Shown: one piece after another, positions 26,560-40,800 of the stretch | Position numbering within the stretch: the first letter of the stretch is position 1 | Layout of the letters: every line of letters starts with the position of its first letter | NCBI RefSeq assembly: GCF_022581195.2 | Contig: NC_061465.1 | Coordinates: 11,968,501-12,032,500 of the forward strand | Source: Helicoverpa zea | Lineage: Eukaryota > Arthropoda > Insecta > Lepidoptera > Noctuidae | Direction: 5' to 3' | DNA length: 64,000 nt | Notes under the pieces: generated by a model | Database searches by the model: none | What the model was told of the DNA's origin: nothing | What the model saw: only the letters and a program-made list of their open reading frames with translations | Position numbers and translations under genes: made by a program

Positions 26560-26610
26560 AACAAACTGACTAACAACCCGGTATCTCTACGAAAAGTGCT
26601 ATAAAATTAT
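26560..26610 (-). promoter_or_regulatory. Core promoter of AOX gene B (TATA plus TCAGT initiator)
   Basis: On the minus strand TTTTATAG (26599-26606) lies about 30-35 bases before TTAGTCAGTTTGTTGC, whose TCAGT (26565-26569) matches the arthropod initiator. The ATG follows 29 bases later. The same pair and leader text occurs upstream of gene C. A second TATAAA lies at about 26611-26618. Confidence 0.6.
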
Positions 26611-27296
26611 TTTATAAAGTCAACAGACGCATTATTTTGGCTGTGCCAAAGTATTTAGTATCATTACTTTCAAAATGATAAGGAGTGCATACACTGCTCT
26701 TACCAGTGGCTATCTAAATCTGTTAAAGAAATTTTACTGAGATTCGAAATTATTATTGCCTCAACATATTTTTGGTAAGAAATCGTGGTGGCCTATTTAA
26801 TGCGAAAAACTATTCAACGAATAGTTGACTATAGGTTATTCTTCTTCTTCTTCTTTCGTGTCGATGACACGTCATATACTGGGGCTACACTATGTCAGCC
26901 CAATATGCCGCCACAGCGAGAGCACGGCCGGATGAGCTCATTAAGTCCCCCCTCGAGCAAGTTTCAGGGCACAGTGGACATGCGACCACTAGGTTATTTC
27001 AATAATGTCTTTGTAGTCCACATCAAGTCCACGTCAAGATTCTTTAGTTATCAAAATTACATTATCAAAATGATTCAAATCAATCACGAAGTTAAAAGTA
27101 TAAAGACTGTTTTACTTTTCCTTACATAACATGCAAACAATTACAAATACCAAAAAGATTTATTTATTTATTTATGTAACATGGAAGACTTACAGCTAAA
27201 ATAACTAGAAATAAGATAAGATAACTATGTATGTAACTAAGATAAGTCAATGTCATATTAATGACTCATTAATTAACAGTGAGTGTCGGATGTAAA

Positions 27297-28001
27297 AGCC
27301 CGGTTTCCACCGCGAGCGGAACGGACCCATTAATGACTTCGTTAAACTCGCAAACGCAAACTGCATACTTATATTTCCACCAACAAATAGTCGGACGGAA
27401 AGAGCCGAGCGTGTAGAAAGAGTAGAAATGAGCTCGCTCAGTTCTAGGGAGCGGAGCGGAGTACTTACGGACTCCGCTCAACTCGCAATTACAATTTACA
27501 TAGTAGCGTTTCCACACAGAAAGTGGTGAGCGGGGCGGATTGAGCGAGTAAAAAGAAATTGAAAAGAGTCCGCTGCGCAAGGCCTGCACCGACTAGTTCA
27601 GAACGGACTCTCTCGCTGTCTGCCTAAATTCCGCTTTTAATTTACGATCTTGAATATGCTGGCACATCCAAAATCTTCTTTGCGTGCTTTTTTTTCTGTA
27701 TACATAATCACTGTCATTGCTCGATTCCGTGTCACTCGATAACATCGCAACAACAGGACCACACACACCAGCTCAAAACTTCAACTGAACTCGTTCTCTG
27801 TGGAAATTATCTATTCGTTTTTCATTTCTCATTTTCCGTTCAGCTCAGTCCGCTCATTTCTCTATCTGAGTTTCATTTTGCAGTGGAAATCAAATGACCA
27901 ACTCTTCGTTGGTGGAAACGCAAACCTCTTTCATTAAAAAGGAGTCCGTTCCGCCTAACCATTTTCCGCACATTACCCTTTCGCAGTGGAAACCGGGCTA
28001 A
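27297..28001. mobile_element. 0.7-kb TIR element between genes B and C
   Basis: The left end AGCCCGGTTTCCACCGCG (from 27297) mirrors the right end CGCAGTGGAAACCGGGCT (to 28000), with one internal difference. Additional internal copies of gtttccac / gtggaaa and of gagcgg / ccgctc motifs occur in both orientations. AAA flanks both ends, giving a possible 3-bp target duplication. The longest frame (106 codons, 27269-27589 minus) spans the terminus and looks spurious. Probably a non-autonomous DNA transposon. Confidence 0.7.
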
Positions 28002-28871
28002 AGGTTTAAATACAACCTTTCAAGTGCGCAGCGAATTGATTATAAAATTTTTATATGACTTCAAACTCCGTGAAATATTAGACGTTTTGGGAATTAAAAT
28101 ATATAGCGTTTTTATACCGTTAATGGGTACTTGAAGTCATAGAAATAAACCGTGTCAAATTCCTGAAAATTTTAAGCCGATCTTCTGATATCAGATATTT
28201 TTTTATTTCATGAAAAACCTGGTGAGCTGATTAAGAATTAACTGGTGTTGACCGAGATTAGATGTTAGGACTCATATGTACCTATGCGTAATTTGACAAA
28301 GACAAGTAACATACTTTTTTGATTGTGTTATGGTTCAAAAAATTGGTTCATATTTATACTATACTTATGATTTTAGTATGTAAAAATTATCATTAATGCA
28401 TTATTTATTTTGATGATTATGTCTGAAGGTGTGAATTGATATATTTAGCCTTTAAATGAGCTGTCAAAAATAAGGGGATGAAATAGGGCCAATTAAACTC
28501 TGCAGAACAATAAATAAGTATATTTTTAATTTTTCATGGGTAACAACTTACATGCTATTATATACATTATGACACGAAATTCAAAACATAATTGTGTCCA
28601 AGTTATCTAAATAGCTAATAATATTTTAATGATTTCTTTTGCAGTTAAATACACAGATCATAATAACAACAATGGCTACAGAATAATAGAATAAAAATTA
28701 TGGATATAAACGAATTTCAGTGAGGTAAAATCTGATTAAGGTAGGAAATTTTATATTTCTCAATTAACTGGTAACTTTGTTAAATAAACATACGTCTTAA
28801 AAGTGCTTTTCAATGAAGGAAATGATTCCTAAGAATACATGTAAAATATACTCCCTTCCGAATATACTCCG
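28002..28871. other. 3' flank of AOX gene C
   Basis: AT-rich sequence without an open frame or domain. I could not find a clear minus-strand AATAAA within 370 bases of the stop. Confidence 0.4.
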
Positions 28872-31800
28872 TTAGTAAAATTTAAAATCTTTAGTATTAG
28901 TATTAATTGCTAGACATATATTTTCGGTTGTGCTCGGTCCATCTGAAAAAAAAAGAAAAGTAAAACAATTACATGAAAGTTATTAAAACCAATTGTAAAG
29001 TTTAGAGTAAAGAAATCATACCGATATTGAACCACTGTGTAGTTGGGATGCCAGATTCCTGTCTGGCCTGTACAATGGCTTCCCTGATGGCGAATGCTAC
29101 GACCACTGTTGAACATATTGCTGGCTCTCCAGTAGCTGTGAATTAACAGGTAATAAATACAAGGGTAAATCTTGGAAACATAATTTAATTTCTGGACAGA
29201 TAAATGATAAAGATTGAAAATATTAATCAACGACCAAAACAGAAAACATCATCGTTTACGACATTGTCCAATTACAAAGATAATACTAAGACTAGTAATA
29301 AAATAGACACCAGTTTTTCTTCACCTTTGGATCCAAGAATAAGATCATTACTATACGAGTTCTTCTTGAAATATACCCTGAAATCTTGAGGTATATCTCT
29401 CGCCTCTGGTACGTGATAGTCCCAAGTCCTGTTTGTCAAAATTTCTCCAGATTCAGCGTAGACCAGCTTTTCACAAGTCCAATATCCAAGACCCATGACA
29501 AAAGAACCTTCCACCTAAACAAATAATAAAGGTTAGAGATAAGACCATCATAATTACTGTAGGAACTGTTAAAAGAAAAATACTTACTTGTCCAACATCT
29601 ACTTCAGGGCTAACACTTAATCCTACATCTTGTATCATATCAACTCTCAAAACCTCATGTTCTCCTGTCAACACATCTATTTCAACTTCACACAAAGCCA
29701 TACCATATATATTGTAAGTCTGTGCATCAGCATTGCCAACAAAACCATGAGCTTGCAGGTCCACATCAGCATTAAATGCTGCAGTGATCAACTGTTCCCA
29801 AGTAGGATTAGTTAACGTTGCTCTGATAGGAGCTAATCTCGCATTCAATTGATCACAGCACCTCCTCAAAGCTATAATAATACTCTGAGTTGTAAGACTC
29901 CCACCAGAAATAAAGCCATTAGGAGCAATAATTGTATTATTGCCTTTGATCTGTATTTTGTCTATAGGAATTTTAAGAAAGTATGCAGCAATTTGAACTG
30001 CTTTCGTGTTGATGCCTTGTCCCATTTCAACTCCAGCGTGAGTTATTACTACGGAGCCATCTCCGTGAAAGACTGACATGTTAACATCAAAACGTTGGGC
30101 TCCTACAGGTGACCATCTTGCGAAAGCCCACCTTAGTCCTCGTTTCCTCCATCTATTTTGTGTGTTAAAGGTATTCACTGCAGCTCTTCGAGTGGCGTAA
30201 TCGGCTTTTGATTTCAACATATCTACCATGCCGGTCATTTCACTGTATTTGGCTGTATCTAGATTAGCTAGACGGACCGCTACTGGGTCTAGAGACAGTT
30301 CATAGGAGATTCGCTCTACTATGAATTCCATGCAGGCTATAGCTTCCAGAGAACCTGAGAAAATATTTTGATATCATTTTATTGATTGTTTATTTAATTA
30401 TTAATTAATATTGACGTAATATTTGGATGAAGATAAAGTTTTATTTACCTGGCGATCTACACCATGTATTTTTAGGTGTATCAGTGATTGTATCAAAGGC
30501 TTTGTAATTCATTCGAGTAGCATCGTAGCAGTTGAAATAAACATCAGCACCAAGTGCCGTCAAAGTTTCGTTGATCTTGTATCCATTGTCTTCGTAATAA
30601 GTTGTGTTTAGACGTTGAATTTGGCCGGATTTATTTACACTGACCTAAAAAAGACATATATATATATTATTATGCAGTTGATAGTTTATAAATACCTACT
30701 AATTTATTAAACCGAACCCTATTTTTTTTGTTTCTGTCCTAAATGCTCCGAAACTACACCAATTTGAAATATTTGTTCACTGTTGAGAAACTATCCCCGA
30801 GTAACACATTAGGGTATGTTTTATCCGGATACGTGACGTAGTTGCAGGTGACACCGCGGGAGAACAACTACTTGAAACTAACTTTGTTGCAAAGAGGTAA
30901 TTTTAACAGTATACAAACAGTATTTTGGTAATAATATTTTAGCATTGACTCATAAAGGTCCCAAAAAAAATACCCGGCATCATAAAATGATTCATTTTTT
31001 TTTTACAAAACCGAACAAATTACAAACTAAAAATTGCTATGTTAAATCAAAGTTACCTCATAATCATTAACACAAGGCAATCTCTTGCCCACAGCTCTGA
31101 AGTTAGTGGTCAAAGGCTGAATGAACCGACACGGGCGGTTTAACTTCTTCACGATAAGGCTGCAAGCGACGGCCGATTGGATGCTACGAGATATCTTCAT
31201 GCCGTATGCGCCGCCTATGCGACGGACGTAGCAGTCTATTCTGAAGATATAATTATTTTAGTTAGTGTATGTTTTGGGTAAGTTTTACTACTATTGTAGG
31301 TCTGAAGAGTTGGGTTTTTGGGTTGTGTGTGTCGCTTTAACGCGTTTTAAGAAGCTACTGGTCCGATTTGCAAAGAAATGACTTGTTTTAGATGACCTAT
31401 TTTCGCAGAAGGATATACTGTATCACGGTAGGCGAAGTAGTTAGCATAAGGAGCTCATGGAATAGCTATAAATACTTTATTTGTAGTAACAACTAATGTT
31501 ATCTTTACTATTAATTCTTTAAGCAGCAATTAGCCTAACATGGTAATTATTACTGTCAGGCTAATTGCTGCTGCTATTTTAGTAGGCGTAACTGATTTTG
31601 TTTATATGCTTTTTTGTTTTGAGTACCAGCCAGTAGCCCAATGTTAGAGTTGAAATAATTTTACATAAGAAAATTACAGGTTAAATGAGTACGTACTTAT
31701 TCTCATCCATATTCAAAGCCCTTGATATCATAACCTGCGTCGCGTCCAACCACTGTGTCGCAGAATGCACTTCAATACCTTCTTCTGTAGGTAAAGCTAT

Positions 31801-34800
31801 ACAAAGCAGTGTCTCCATAGTAAAATGATACTGTCCATACATTGCAGTTGTTCCTGAGAAAGTCTTAAAAACATCTTTGCCAGTATTCGTAGCATCTATA
31901 GACATAAAGAGAGTGTTCTTTGTTGCATCTTTCCTAGCAACTTTGACATCTATGACAGGCTTTCTAACATTGCTGTAAGTAACTTTGACGAGAGATGTAG
32001 CTCTGTTTGCAGCAAATTGAGTTTCTGCGACAATAATTCCGAGTGGCTGATGGTAATATTTTACATTGCCATCGCAAAGAACTTCTTCGTTAGCTGAGTA
32101 AAGTAGACTGTCAGCTGGAGTGAATGAGTTCAATCCTGGTATATCTTTTGCTGTGTAGAAGGCTAATACTCCAGGGTATGCCTGTAACAGAAAAATAAAT
32201 TTTCAGTAATATGATAAGATTTAATTACGGTTGTTTACTAGGTAATAAATCTATTATGCTTACCAATGCAGCTGAGGCATCGATTTTGGTAATTGTACCC
32301 AAAGCGACGGTAGTAAGTACAAACGCACCAAATACTTCATTAGGTAATGTTGGAATATCATCAGTGTACTTAGCTTCTCCAGCACATTGGATCTGGAAAC
32401 CAGAAACCAAAGATTAATAACAGTCATCATATAATTTACTTGCAGGTACGGCAGTCTTTATAAAAATAGAGATTAGTTGAAATGTCTCCAAAAAAGCGTA
32501 TAAAATGGGTTTACAATATGTTACTTTTAGTAGTTTTTAAATAAGCACATTCTTACCAAAGATTCCACTTTAGCAATAGGCTGATTTAAAGGCCACAGTT
32601 TGGGGTCAGTTGTAAAGATCTGTCTCGCATCCGAGACTGGTCTAGTACCATGTAAATACCCAGCCCCTGATGATAAACGCTGGTTCCTGACATTCGGGCA
32701 GATTGTTAGAAGACCCTGAAATGACACCAAAACTTAATAGAAACTGTGATTGACGTAGGTTTACTTAATACATGTTCTTAGAACTTGAACTGATTACTTA
32801 GTAACAAAATTGCATTTGTTTGTGAGATTTTCTAGTTATACAACACATATAAAACCACTTTTGAATAGTTGTTTTATAAAACTAGCTTAGTTTTAAAACA
32901 ACCCGGTCTAGACAGGAAATTCTACGGAGATAAAAACAAGAAAGTTTAATGGCTTATTTTGTTAGTGCATTTTCGCGTTTCTGCCACGAAGTAATCACGG
33001 AGTTCAAGCTTGTTCCTCTTTTTTAGAAAAAAACAAATAACAGCGGAAAAGAAAGTAAAACAATATGTGGCCTGTATTATACAATACTGGTTCAGGATTT
33101 TTAGTTCACTCCACTCGACGTAGAGTTGTAAAGAATTGCTTTCGCTATTCACGCATTCGCTAACTTAGACCATAATAAAATTAAGATGCTTCCAGAAGGC
33201 TGGCTATTACCTCGGACAAAGAATCAGCATGGCGATCCAACGAGGTAATGCTGCCAGCCACTTGGGCACGCTCCCAGTTGACAGCGATGGGGACGAATTT
33301 TTTGACGCTTTTTAGTTGTTTGTTTTACTAGGATAGTTTTTGATATTTATCTATACATATAATAAATCTGTAGAAAAGTAATTTTTGTACATTGAAGAAA
33401 TTGACAAAAAAAATAGCCAGCATGTTAAAGGATAACTAACAGAACCCATTTCCATCATTTTTGTAATTTTTGTCTGTTTGTCTGTTTGTCTGTTTGTCTG
33501 TTTATCTGTTTGTTTGTTCGGGATTCACGTAAAATCTACGAATTAAATGCAGACAATGCTTATATACAAAAATTCTACGTAACTTGGGGTATTATTTAGT
33601 TTTTGTTTCATCGAAATCGATTCACTCTATCAAAAGATATGATTAATTTTGTGAGTTCAACATGTAAAATATTACGACACGCAATCTATTTGTCAAAACT
33701 GTACATTTGAATGTTGTACTTATATTAGTTGATCGGCCTATTATTAATCTTTACACAGAAAATCACACCTTTATAAGTAACTTCGGAAGAAAAAAAAAAA
33801 GAAAATTTTGTTTAGCCAAGGTTAAAGTAGCTCCATCTGTGGTAAATAAAATACATCATCAATTTGTCAAAGGAGCGAGGTGGTAAATGACAATATTACC
33901 ATACATTCTTTATAGAGGATTATTATTTCAACAGATGGAGTTGTGTATTTTCCGTAATTCACCATATTTTAACACGAAGTGTAATTTTTCGATAGACATT
34001 TCAATTGTGTTTGTCAGTTTGCCGTGCCACATCAAAATCCAACTATAATTATTACCTTGATGAAAGGAAAATTAATAGTTCTCGGCCAAATTTAAAATGG
34101 TGCCATCTAAATTATTTTTTGAACATTATGTCAAAAATGATGACTTTAGTGGAACAATTACTTATCATTTAAAGTTACAGATGGAGTTCATATCAGGATT
34201 TTTTCATAAACATAGTTTAGCCTATCTTCCACTAATGTGGTGGCCTTAAAACAAATTACTTTGAGTGAGTAGTATTAAGTAGACCTTAATTATTTTTTCT
34301 GATGCAAAATATGTAAAATTAATCCTAGAAGAAATGAGGATCTATCTCTCGCAGGCGCTGCTAAGCGTGAGGTAGGTAATGTAGGATTCTGTAGCTTTAA
34401 AAACAAGCCCAGATACAAAGTGCAGATAAGAAATGGGAGCTTTCTCGATTTAATACCATACACACGTAAAATGCTTTATGCGTCTGAAAACGTACAAATT
34501 ACGCGCCGCATACCAGAGACAAGTTTACTTTCAACTTCTGATCGCAAATACACTGTTCACGATTACGAACAGTCTCAGTAAGACCCGAGCCAAGTCTAAA
34601 AAAACACCTTTTATATAAAACTACGTTTGATGTCATTTAATCACAAAGACAGAATTGTTCTCGGTTGCAAATCCTATCCACCTATATCCTATCCTAATCC
34701 AGAATGCATTGCAGGTGTGCATTGCACAAAAACCAATGGTATCCTATTCGAGAAGTCAAAAGACTTGAACTGCTAACGTCAGCTTCTGCGCTAAGCAAGT

Positions 34801-37800
34801 GTTCTTAATAGTACCATCAGAATTACATTCATCGTTGAATGAGGTGATTAAATTTTCAGAAACCACAATAACAGTAGGAGCCAAAGCGTATGATCGCTTC
34901 ATAGAGCTCTGATTGGCCCCAGATGACCAAGTCAGGTCTGATTTGTTTGTTCATCAGATCTTTGACAGTGTTTCGGTGGATACTTACTGTCGTCCTGTTT
35001 ACGTGTGACACAAAATATGGTATATAAACGTCCTCCGCAATAGCGACATTTTCCCGGTGTGCGGTAGTGACGCACAGTATACAACACTTATGTTTCTTTT
35101 GATTTGCTGGCTCCACCAAGAAATGGCAAATTGCGAGCGTACATTTTGAAAATCTTGGCAAAACTGCAGGTTTCAAGTACGAACACATGAAGTGGACTCG
35201 CACAGATACGTACATTTTGCCTATTCGTGAACTAATGCAAACATTTCGGTGGAGTCCCGGCTTAGGCCACCACATTAGGCGTGCGCGATCCTCGGGCGTG
35301 TGAGTAGCGCGGGCGCCGCGCGTGCGTCGCGAGCGCGTTGCGTGACCGTCGTGTTTTGCTGCCCTGCGGCATTTGCAGCGCGCTCGCGGCTTGCACGCGC
35401 CGCTCTCCTTGACGTTTAACTGCTAAGGCGTTTAGCGGGCGGCGGGGATAACGGGCGAAGGGGTAAGAACGCAACTCGAGCGCCGCGTGCTCGCCGCGAG
35501 CGCGTCGCTTGCACTCTTCACACAGGCCGCAGGGCAGCAAAACGCGACGTTCACGCAGCGCGCTCGCGACGCCCGCGCTACTCACACGCCCGAGGATCAC
35601 GCACGCCTAATGTGGGGTCTGCCTTATCATAGTGAGTAAGTGCACAGAAAATCCCCGTCATACAAGTGTTTCTCCCCAGTAGTGAAACTATCCTACCCTA
35701 TGCGCCTGCTGATGATGATGACTCATTTTATCATCCATCCAGCTATTCCCCAACTATGTTGGTGTTGGCTTCCAGTCACCGAATCTGTTTGAGTACCAAT
35801 ATTTTGCTTGGAGCGACTACCTATCTACCTATCTTCAATCCAGTCAACTACACAAGACGATATCCATGGTAAGACTGACAGACTTTCTGGCTTCTGATTA
35901 GTCGCAGCAGCTGCAGAAAATGTACAAATGACAGCTTTGTCAGACTCAAAGCATATAGACATAGATTATAGCTGTTTCCTGTGAAAATTACTTACGCACC
36001 ATACGTAATAATTTTCCAAATTGGCTGACTAGATCCAGAGATATTCACAACGTCACAAACTTTACTTCTTTTGTTTAGATAAATGGTCACATCCACAACA
36101 CAACCTTGATCAATGAATCTATGCGACTGCTAAGTGCTAATCCTAATTATACTGTCACGTGAAAGAATGCACCTACGGGATAAGTAGTATTTTGACTATT
36201 CTATATTGCCCACGCAGACGAAGTTGCGGGCAACAGCTAGTTGTAAATATGTATTGTAAATAAAAACTTGCTATATAGATGCTTCCGATTTTATATACTC
36301 TACAAAATTCAAGATCCAACCAAGATTAAACCAAGATATAGACAGAGATAACTAAAACCTTACCTTATAAAACAACGCCTTTGCAATAAACCGTCTATAA
36401 GCAACAGAAGCCTCAGGTGGATTTTCTTCAACTATCATTTCTCCATCCAAAACTCTCAATGCTGCTTGTAACGTTTCATTCGTAAACAAAGGTTTTCCTA
36501 TTAGAAAGGTTTCTGTAGCCAAAGCCCTAATGAATTTAGGAGAAAGACCACCGTAGACGATTCTTGCTCTCTCAACAACGTTATTTGCGGTCAGTTTGTA
36601 GAGAACGCCTGTGTTAACTATGGCATGGGCGCTTTGGGCTCTTGGCATTAGCTAGAAAAAAATTATTACTAAGATTAGTAAGTGCTACAAAAACATCACT
36701 ATCATTTTGGTAAATTGCTTTTGCAAAATTCATTTTTGATGTTGGTTATTTTAAGACAGTCTGATTTATGCCGTAATTCATACTTGTGATAAAATGATCT
36801 AATTGTCAACTTACCTTATATGAAAAGAATCTGTATTGATTGCTTAGTGGTGGCAGCATTACATTCAGAATTACTTTTCCTGACATATTTGTTTTCAGGA
36901 AGTTTTCCATAGTTACTATGTGCAGTGTTCTACTGACGTCAACTGCAAGAAAAAATAGTATGATATCTCCTATAGTAACTAAAATGATCATAATTTTAAT
37001 TGATCTTCACAAAAAAAAAAAACAATATTGAATTTATTGCAGTACAAAATAACTTACCTAGAGTAAGCTGAGCCCCTACAGTTGTCAAAAGTAAAAATAT
37101 ATCAGACGGGAACGATATATTTTGGTGCTTTATCATCAAGTTTCCTGCAATCGTACCCATCTGGAATCAAATAGTCAACTTTAAATATTTTGCCTGTTGA
37201 AAAGAAACAACTGATATTTTTTATCTGATAATAGTTTTCTACTTAATTCTTCATTATCAATACTCACATTTCTAACAGGAATATGAGCTACCAAATCCAC
37301 ATGGGCATATACTTTAGCCAGATACCCGAAGTACTCCTGTTCAGACGCTGTCTTCAGAACATCCAAGAACTCTGTAAGTGTCATTCCAGCACCAACGATT
37401 AGGTTCTGATCATATGTGACAGTTTTAAGTTCTAGAAGGGTGCTAACATCGACCAGGACACGAGGATATTCTTCTATTGGGACTGCTCCTGTAGAAACAA
37501 AATGAATTACCATTATAGTTTCTTTCACACCATCTACAAAGTTTAGTTTTTACAAAGATGATGATTTACCTCTAGCAGTATTTCCACCCACTAACATATA
37601 CGACCCTAAACCTTCAGCCAACAAAATATTAAAGACATCTTGAAGTACCCTCGGCTTAAACCATATTCTCCCATCTTTCAACACGATCCTTTTAATTTTC
37701 AAATCGTGTACATCTTCATCTTCAACGACGCACCAATCATCATCATCATCACAGGTCTTATTGCACTGCTTTCCAGATTTCTTACAGATTTGCAGGTCTT

Positions 37801-40800
37801 CTATATCCATGATTTTCTTTTCCTTTGGGGCGTCTTTGGCGAATCTTTTGAAGGCTTCTAGGATGGGTCTGTAGCCAGTGCAACGGCATACATTGCTGCC
37901 AAAAGCCTTTTCTACTTCCAGCATTGTGACGTTTTTTTTGCTTTCTAGGAGACTGCAAGATACAGTAGAAGTAAGATATGAGAATATGAATACATATTGG
38001 GCTTCATAAGATTTAAGAGCATACATACCCATGCATAGCCATGACCCACCCTGAAGTACAGTATCCGCATTGTGATCCATGGTGTTCCGCCAAAGTTTTT
38101 TGAAGTGGATGGTACCCAATTTTTCTGTTTCCCAAACCCTCAATAGTTTTGATGTCCCAGCCGTCGCAAGTCCCGATTGGCACCAGACACTGTTATATTG
38201 AAAGTATTTTATTTTATTTATTTTTATTTTATTTTAAGCTATGTTTACTTCTACTATTATTAGATCTATGGTAGGTTTATCCTTGATGATATTGTTTAAT
38301 ACGCTCTATAATACCTGGAAGAGGTAACAGTTACCTCATCCCGAGATATACTTGTGTGATGACATGTGTCACATCATGTACATTAATGTAGTAAGAATGA
38401 TTGTATATTTTTTATTCCTTTCTTTTCAGGTAAGTAAAAGATCATATCACGTCTACATGGCAGGTGTTGACCAGCAAGAAACAAAATACTCACAGCATTA
38501 ACAGCCACATAAGGAGCTCCAGGACATTTGGAAGCAGTCACCATGCAGGCTCCGCAGCCACCTTCGAGGCACATGTACTTGGTGCCGCGCAGCTGAAGTC
38601 GCTTGCGCAGGTAGTCTAGCAGCATCACGTCGGAACTCACATCTCCTCCCACTGAGGAAGAAATGAATTGTAACTTAGTATTTATAAGGTTAAGTATTGA
38701 TATTTGTGGCTCTTCATATTAAAATAAATAAATATCGAGACTCCTCCACACACGGTCTAAGCGAGCCCCATAATAAGCTATTTATTAGCTTGTATTATGG
38801 GTGCTGGCACATCTGATAAACTACATACATATACTTTACATATCACTTATGATGATACCCAGACCACAGCCAATAAGCATCACACAAATATTGACCGTAT
38901 TGGGAATCGAACCCGGGACAGCATTTGGGATTTGTAAAACTGCATAGTTAAATAATTGTCTCTAGAGAAATCAGTACCCACAAAAAAATTAATATACGAA
39001 ACTCGACACCCTACTTACCTTAATCAGATTAAATTATATAGATTCGCCAAAAACACTTAAAATGCACTTTCATGCAGAAAGGTCATTCTTGAAATGACTC
39101 AGCCTTACTCATACAATTTCATAAATTACTCTTTCAGATACAAAAATAGGATAAAAATGTTCTTTTCGATCATCAACTTTCTCGATACTCTGTAAGTATA
39201 TTAATTGCGCTTTGGAATGTGATCCTTCAAAATTATTAATTTTTTGTCAATGCTGTGTTGGACGTAAGGCAAGTAGTAGTTCCTGAGATTTGCGTTTTCA
39301 GCAAAAAAGAAAACTGTCTGCTTTATAATATTAGTAAATATTCCAAATATTTATTTCAATACTAGCTGATCCCGCGAACTTCGTATCGTTCAAACCTTCC
39401 CTGGACCTCTACAAACATTTTAAAACCAAAATCAGCTCAATCGGCCCCGCCGTTCTCGAGTTTTAATCAGACTAACGAACAACAATTCATTTTTATATAG
39501 ATTTTCGTTCGTTATTATCCGTTATCTTTCTGGTGAGCAACGATTGTAGCACTCAGTGTTCTGTGCCTATTGTAAAATGAAGGTTGAAACACAACACAGT
39601 CAGTTATTTTGCGATTTCTTTAAAATTATCCTTCAAATTGATTTGGTGACCTCGCTATAATTATTTTGATACTACATATCCATGTAATAAGTGTAGCGTT
39701 AGCGCAAAAGGCCGACCGTGTAGGGTAGAAAAGCGATTCGCTGCGGATTTCAATAATATATCTCTGTTTGTTGATTTGCTTACAATCAACTTAACTAGGT
39801 ATATTTTATTTTATGAATAGTAAACCTTAACCGTGAAGCTAAGAAATAGGAAATAAAGTGAACAAAATAGGTTGACACAACATGAGCAATATTTAATGCT
39901 CCATATAAAAGATTTCTCCACAAAAATTCAAGCACAATTCCGGTTTGAGACAAAAGTGAGATTTCAGTCAATACGCTCTTAATTTCTGCCCTAAAGACAT
40001 CTGATGCAGTGAGTACAAGCAACTGACGTTGTGCCGGTTCAAACCGGTTTGATGCGCCAGATTTTGGATATTAATTTCACGTTGACAAAATGAAAGAAAA
40101 TAATTTTAAGTTGATCTTGATATTGGTTAACTTTTATTAACACTTTTGGATTAATTTTAAAGCTTTAATTGGTGTTTTTTATACTTGTTGAAATGCTTAT
40201 TATTTTAAGATGACACTTTTGGTGCAACATTAAGAGCTGATTTTTTAAATCAAAATCATGACGTTAATGTAACAAATTATGTTCTGGTTGCAGAAAAAAC
40301 TTTTTTACAAAAAAATTAAACCGACTTCCCAAAACACTAAAAAGCAAAAAAAAACTATTTTTAGGTGCATCGGCCTAGAAGTCGGTGTCTAATGGATGTT
40401 ACTAAGTTAATTTTGCCACCGACTTCTAGGCCGATGCACCTAAAACTAGTTTTTTTTTGCTTTTTAGTGTTTTGGGAAGTCGGTTTAATTTTTTTGTAAA
40501 AAAGTTTTTTATTTAAAGCTTTTCAGTGATACGAATAGTTGTCACTATCCATACAAGTGAGAAGTTCTCATCAATACAAAGAATATAAGTCCAAATACGA
40601 GGTATTTTACATATTCAGTTGTCGAGTTCCCTCGACTTACTTTCTCTGGTCTCCATCATCAGGTCAGCTCCAAACCTTCACTGTTGCAAAGGTCTTGTCA
40701 ATACAAATAATTTAAGCCCAAACACGAGGTAGTTTACATATTCAGTTGTCGAGTTCCCTCGACCCTCTCTGGTCTCCATCATCAGGTCAGCTCCAAATCT

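Noticed and set aside
33828..33945. CTCCATCTGT / ACAGATGGAG inverted words as a MITE
   Set aside because: Only about ten bases match, a third copy lies near 34185, and no element ends could be fixed.
34856..35275. 139-codon minus-strand open frame in intron 8 of gene C
   Set aside because: It lies in the intron of a gene on the same strand, runs into the GC-rich MITE arm, and shows no domain, splice context or plausible composition. I could not name it and treat it as chance.
35262..35600. 112-codon arginine- and alanine-rich frame
   Set aside because: It coincides exactly with the palindromic GC-rich MITE; high GC removes stop codons.
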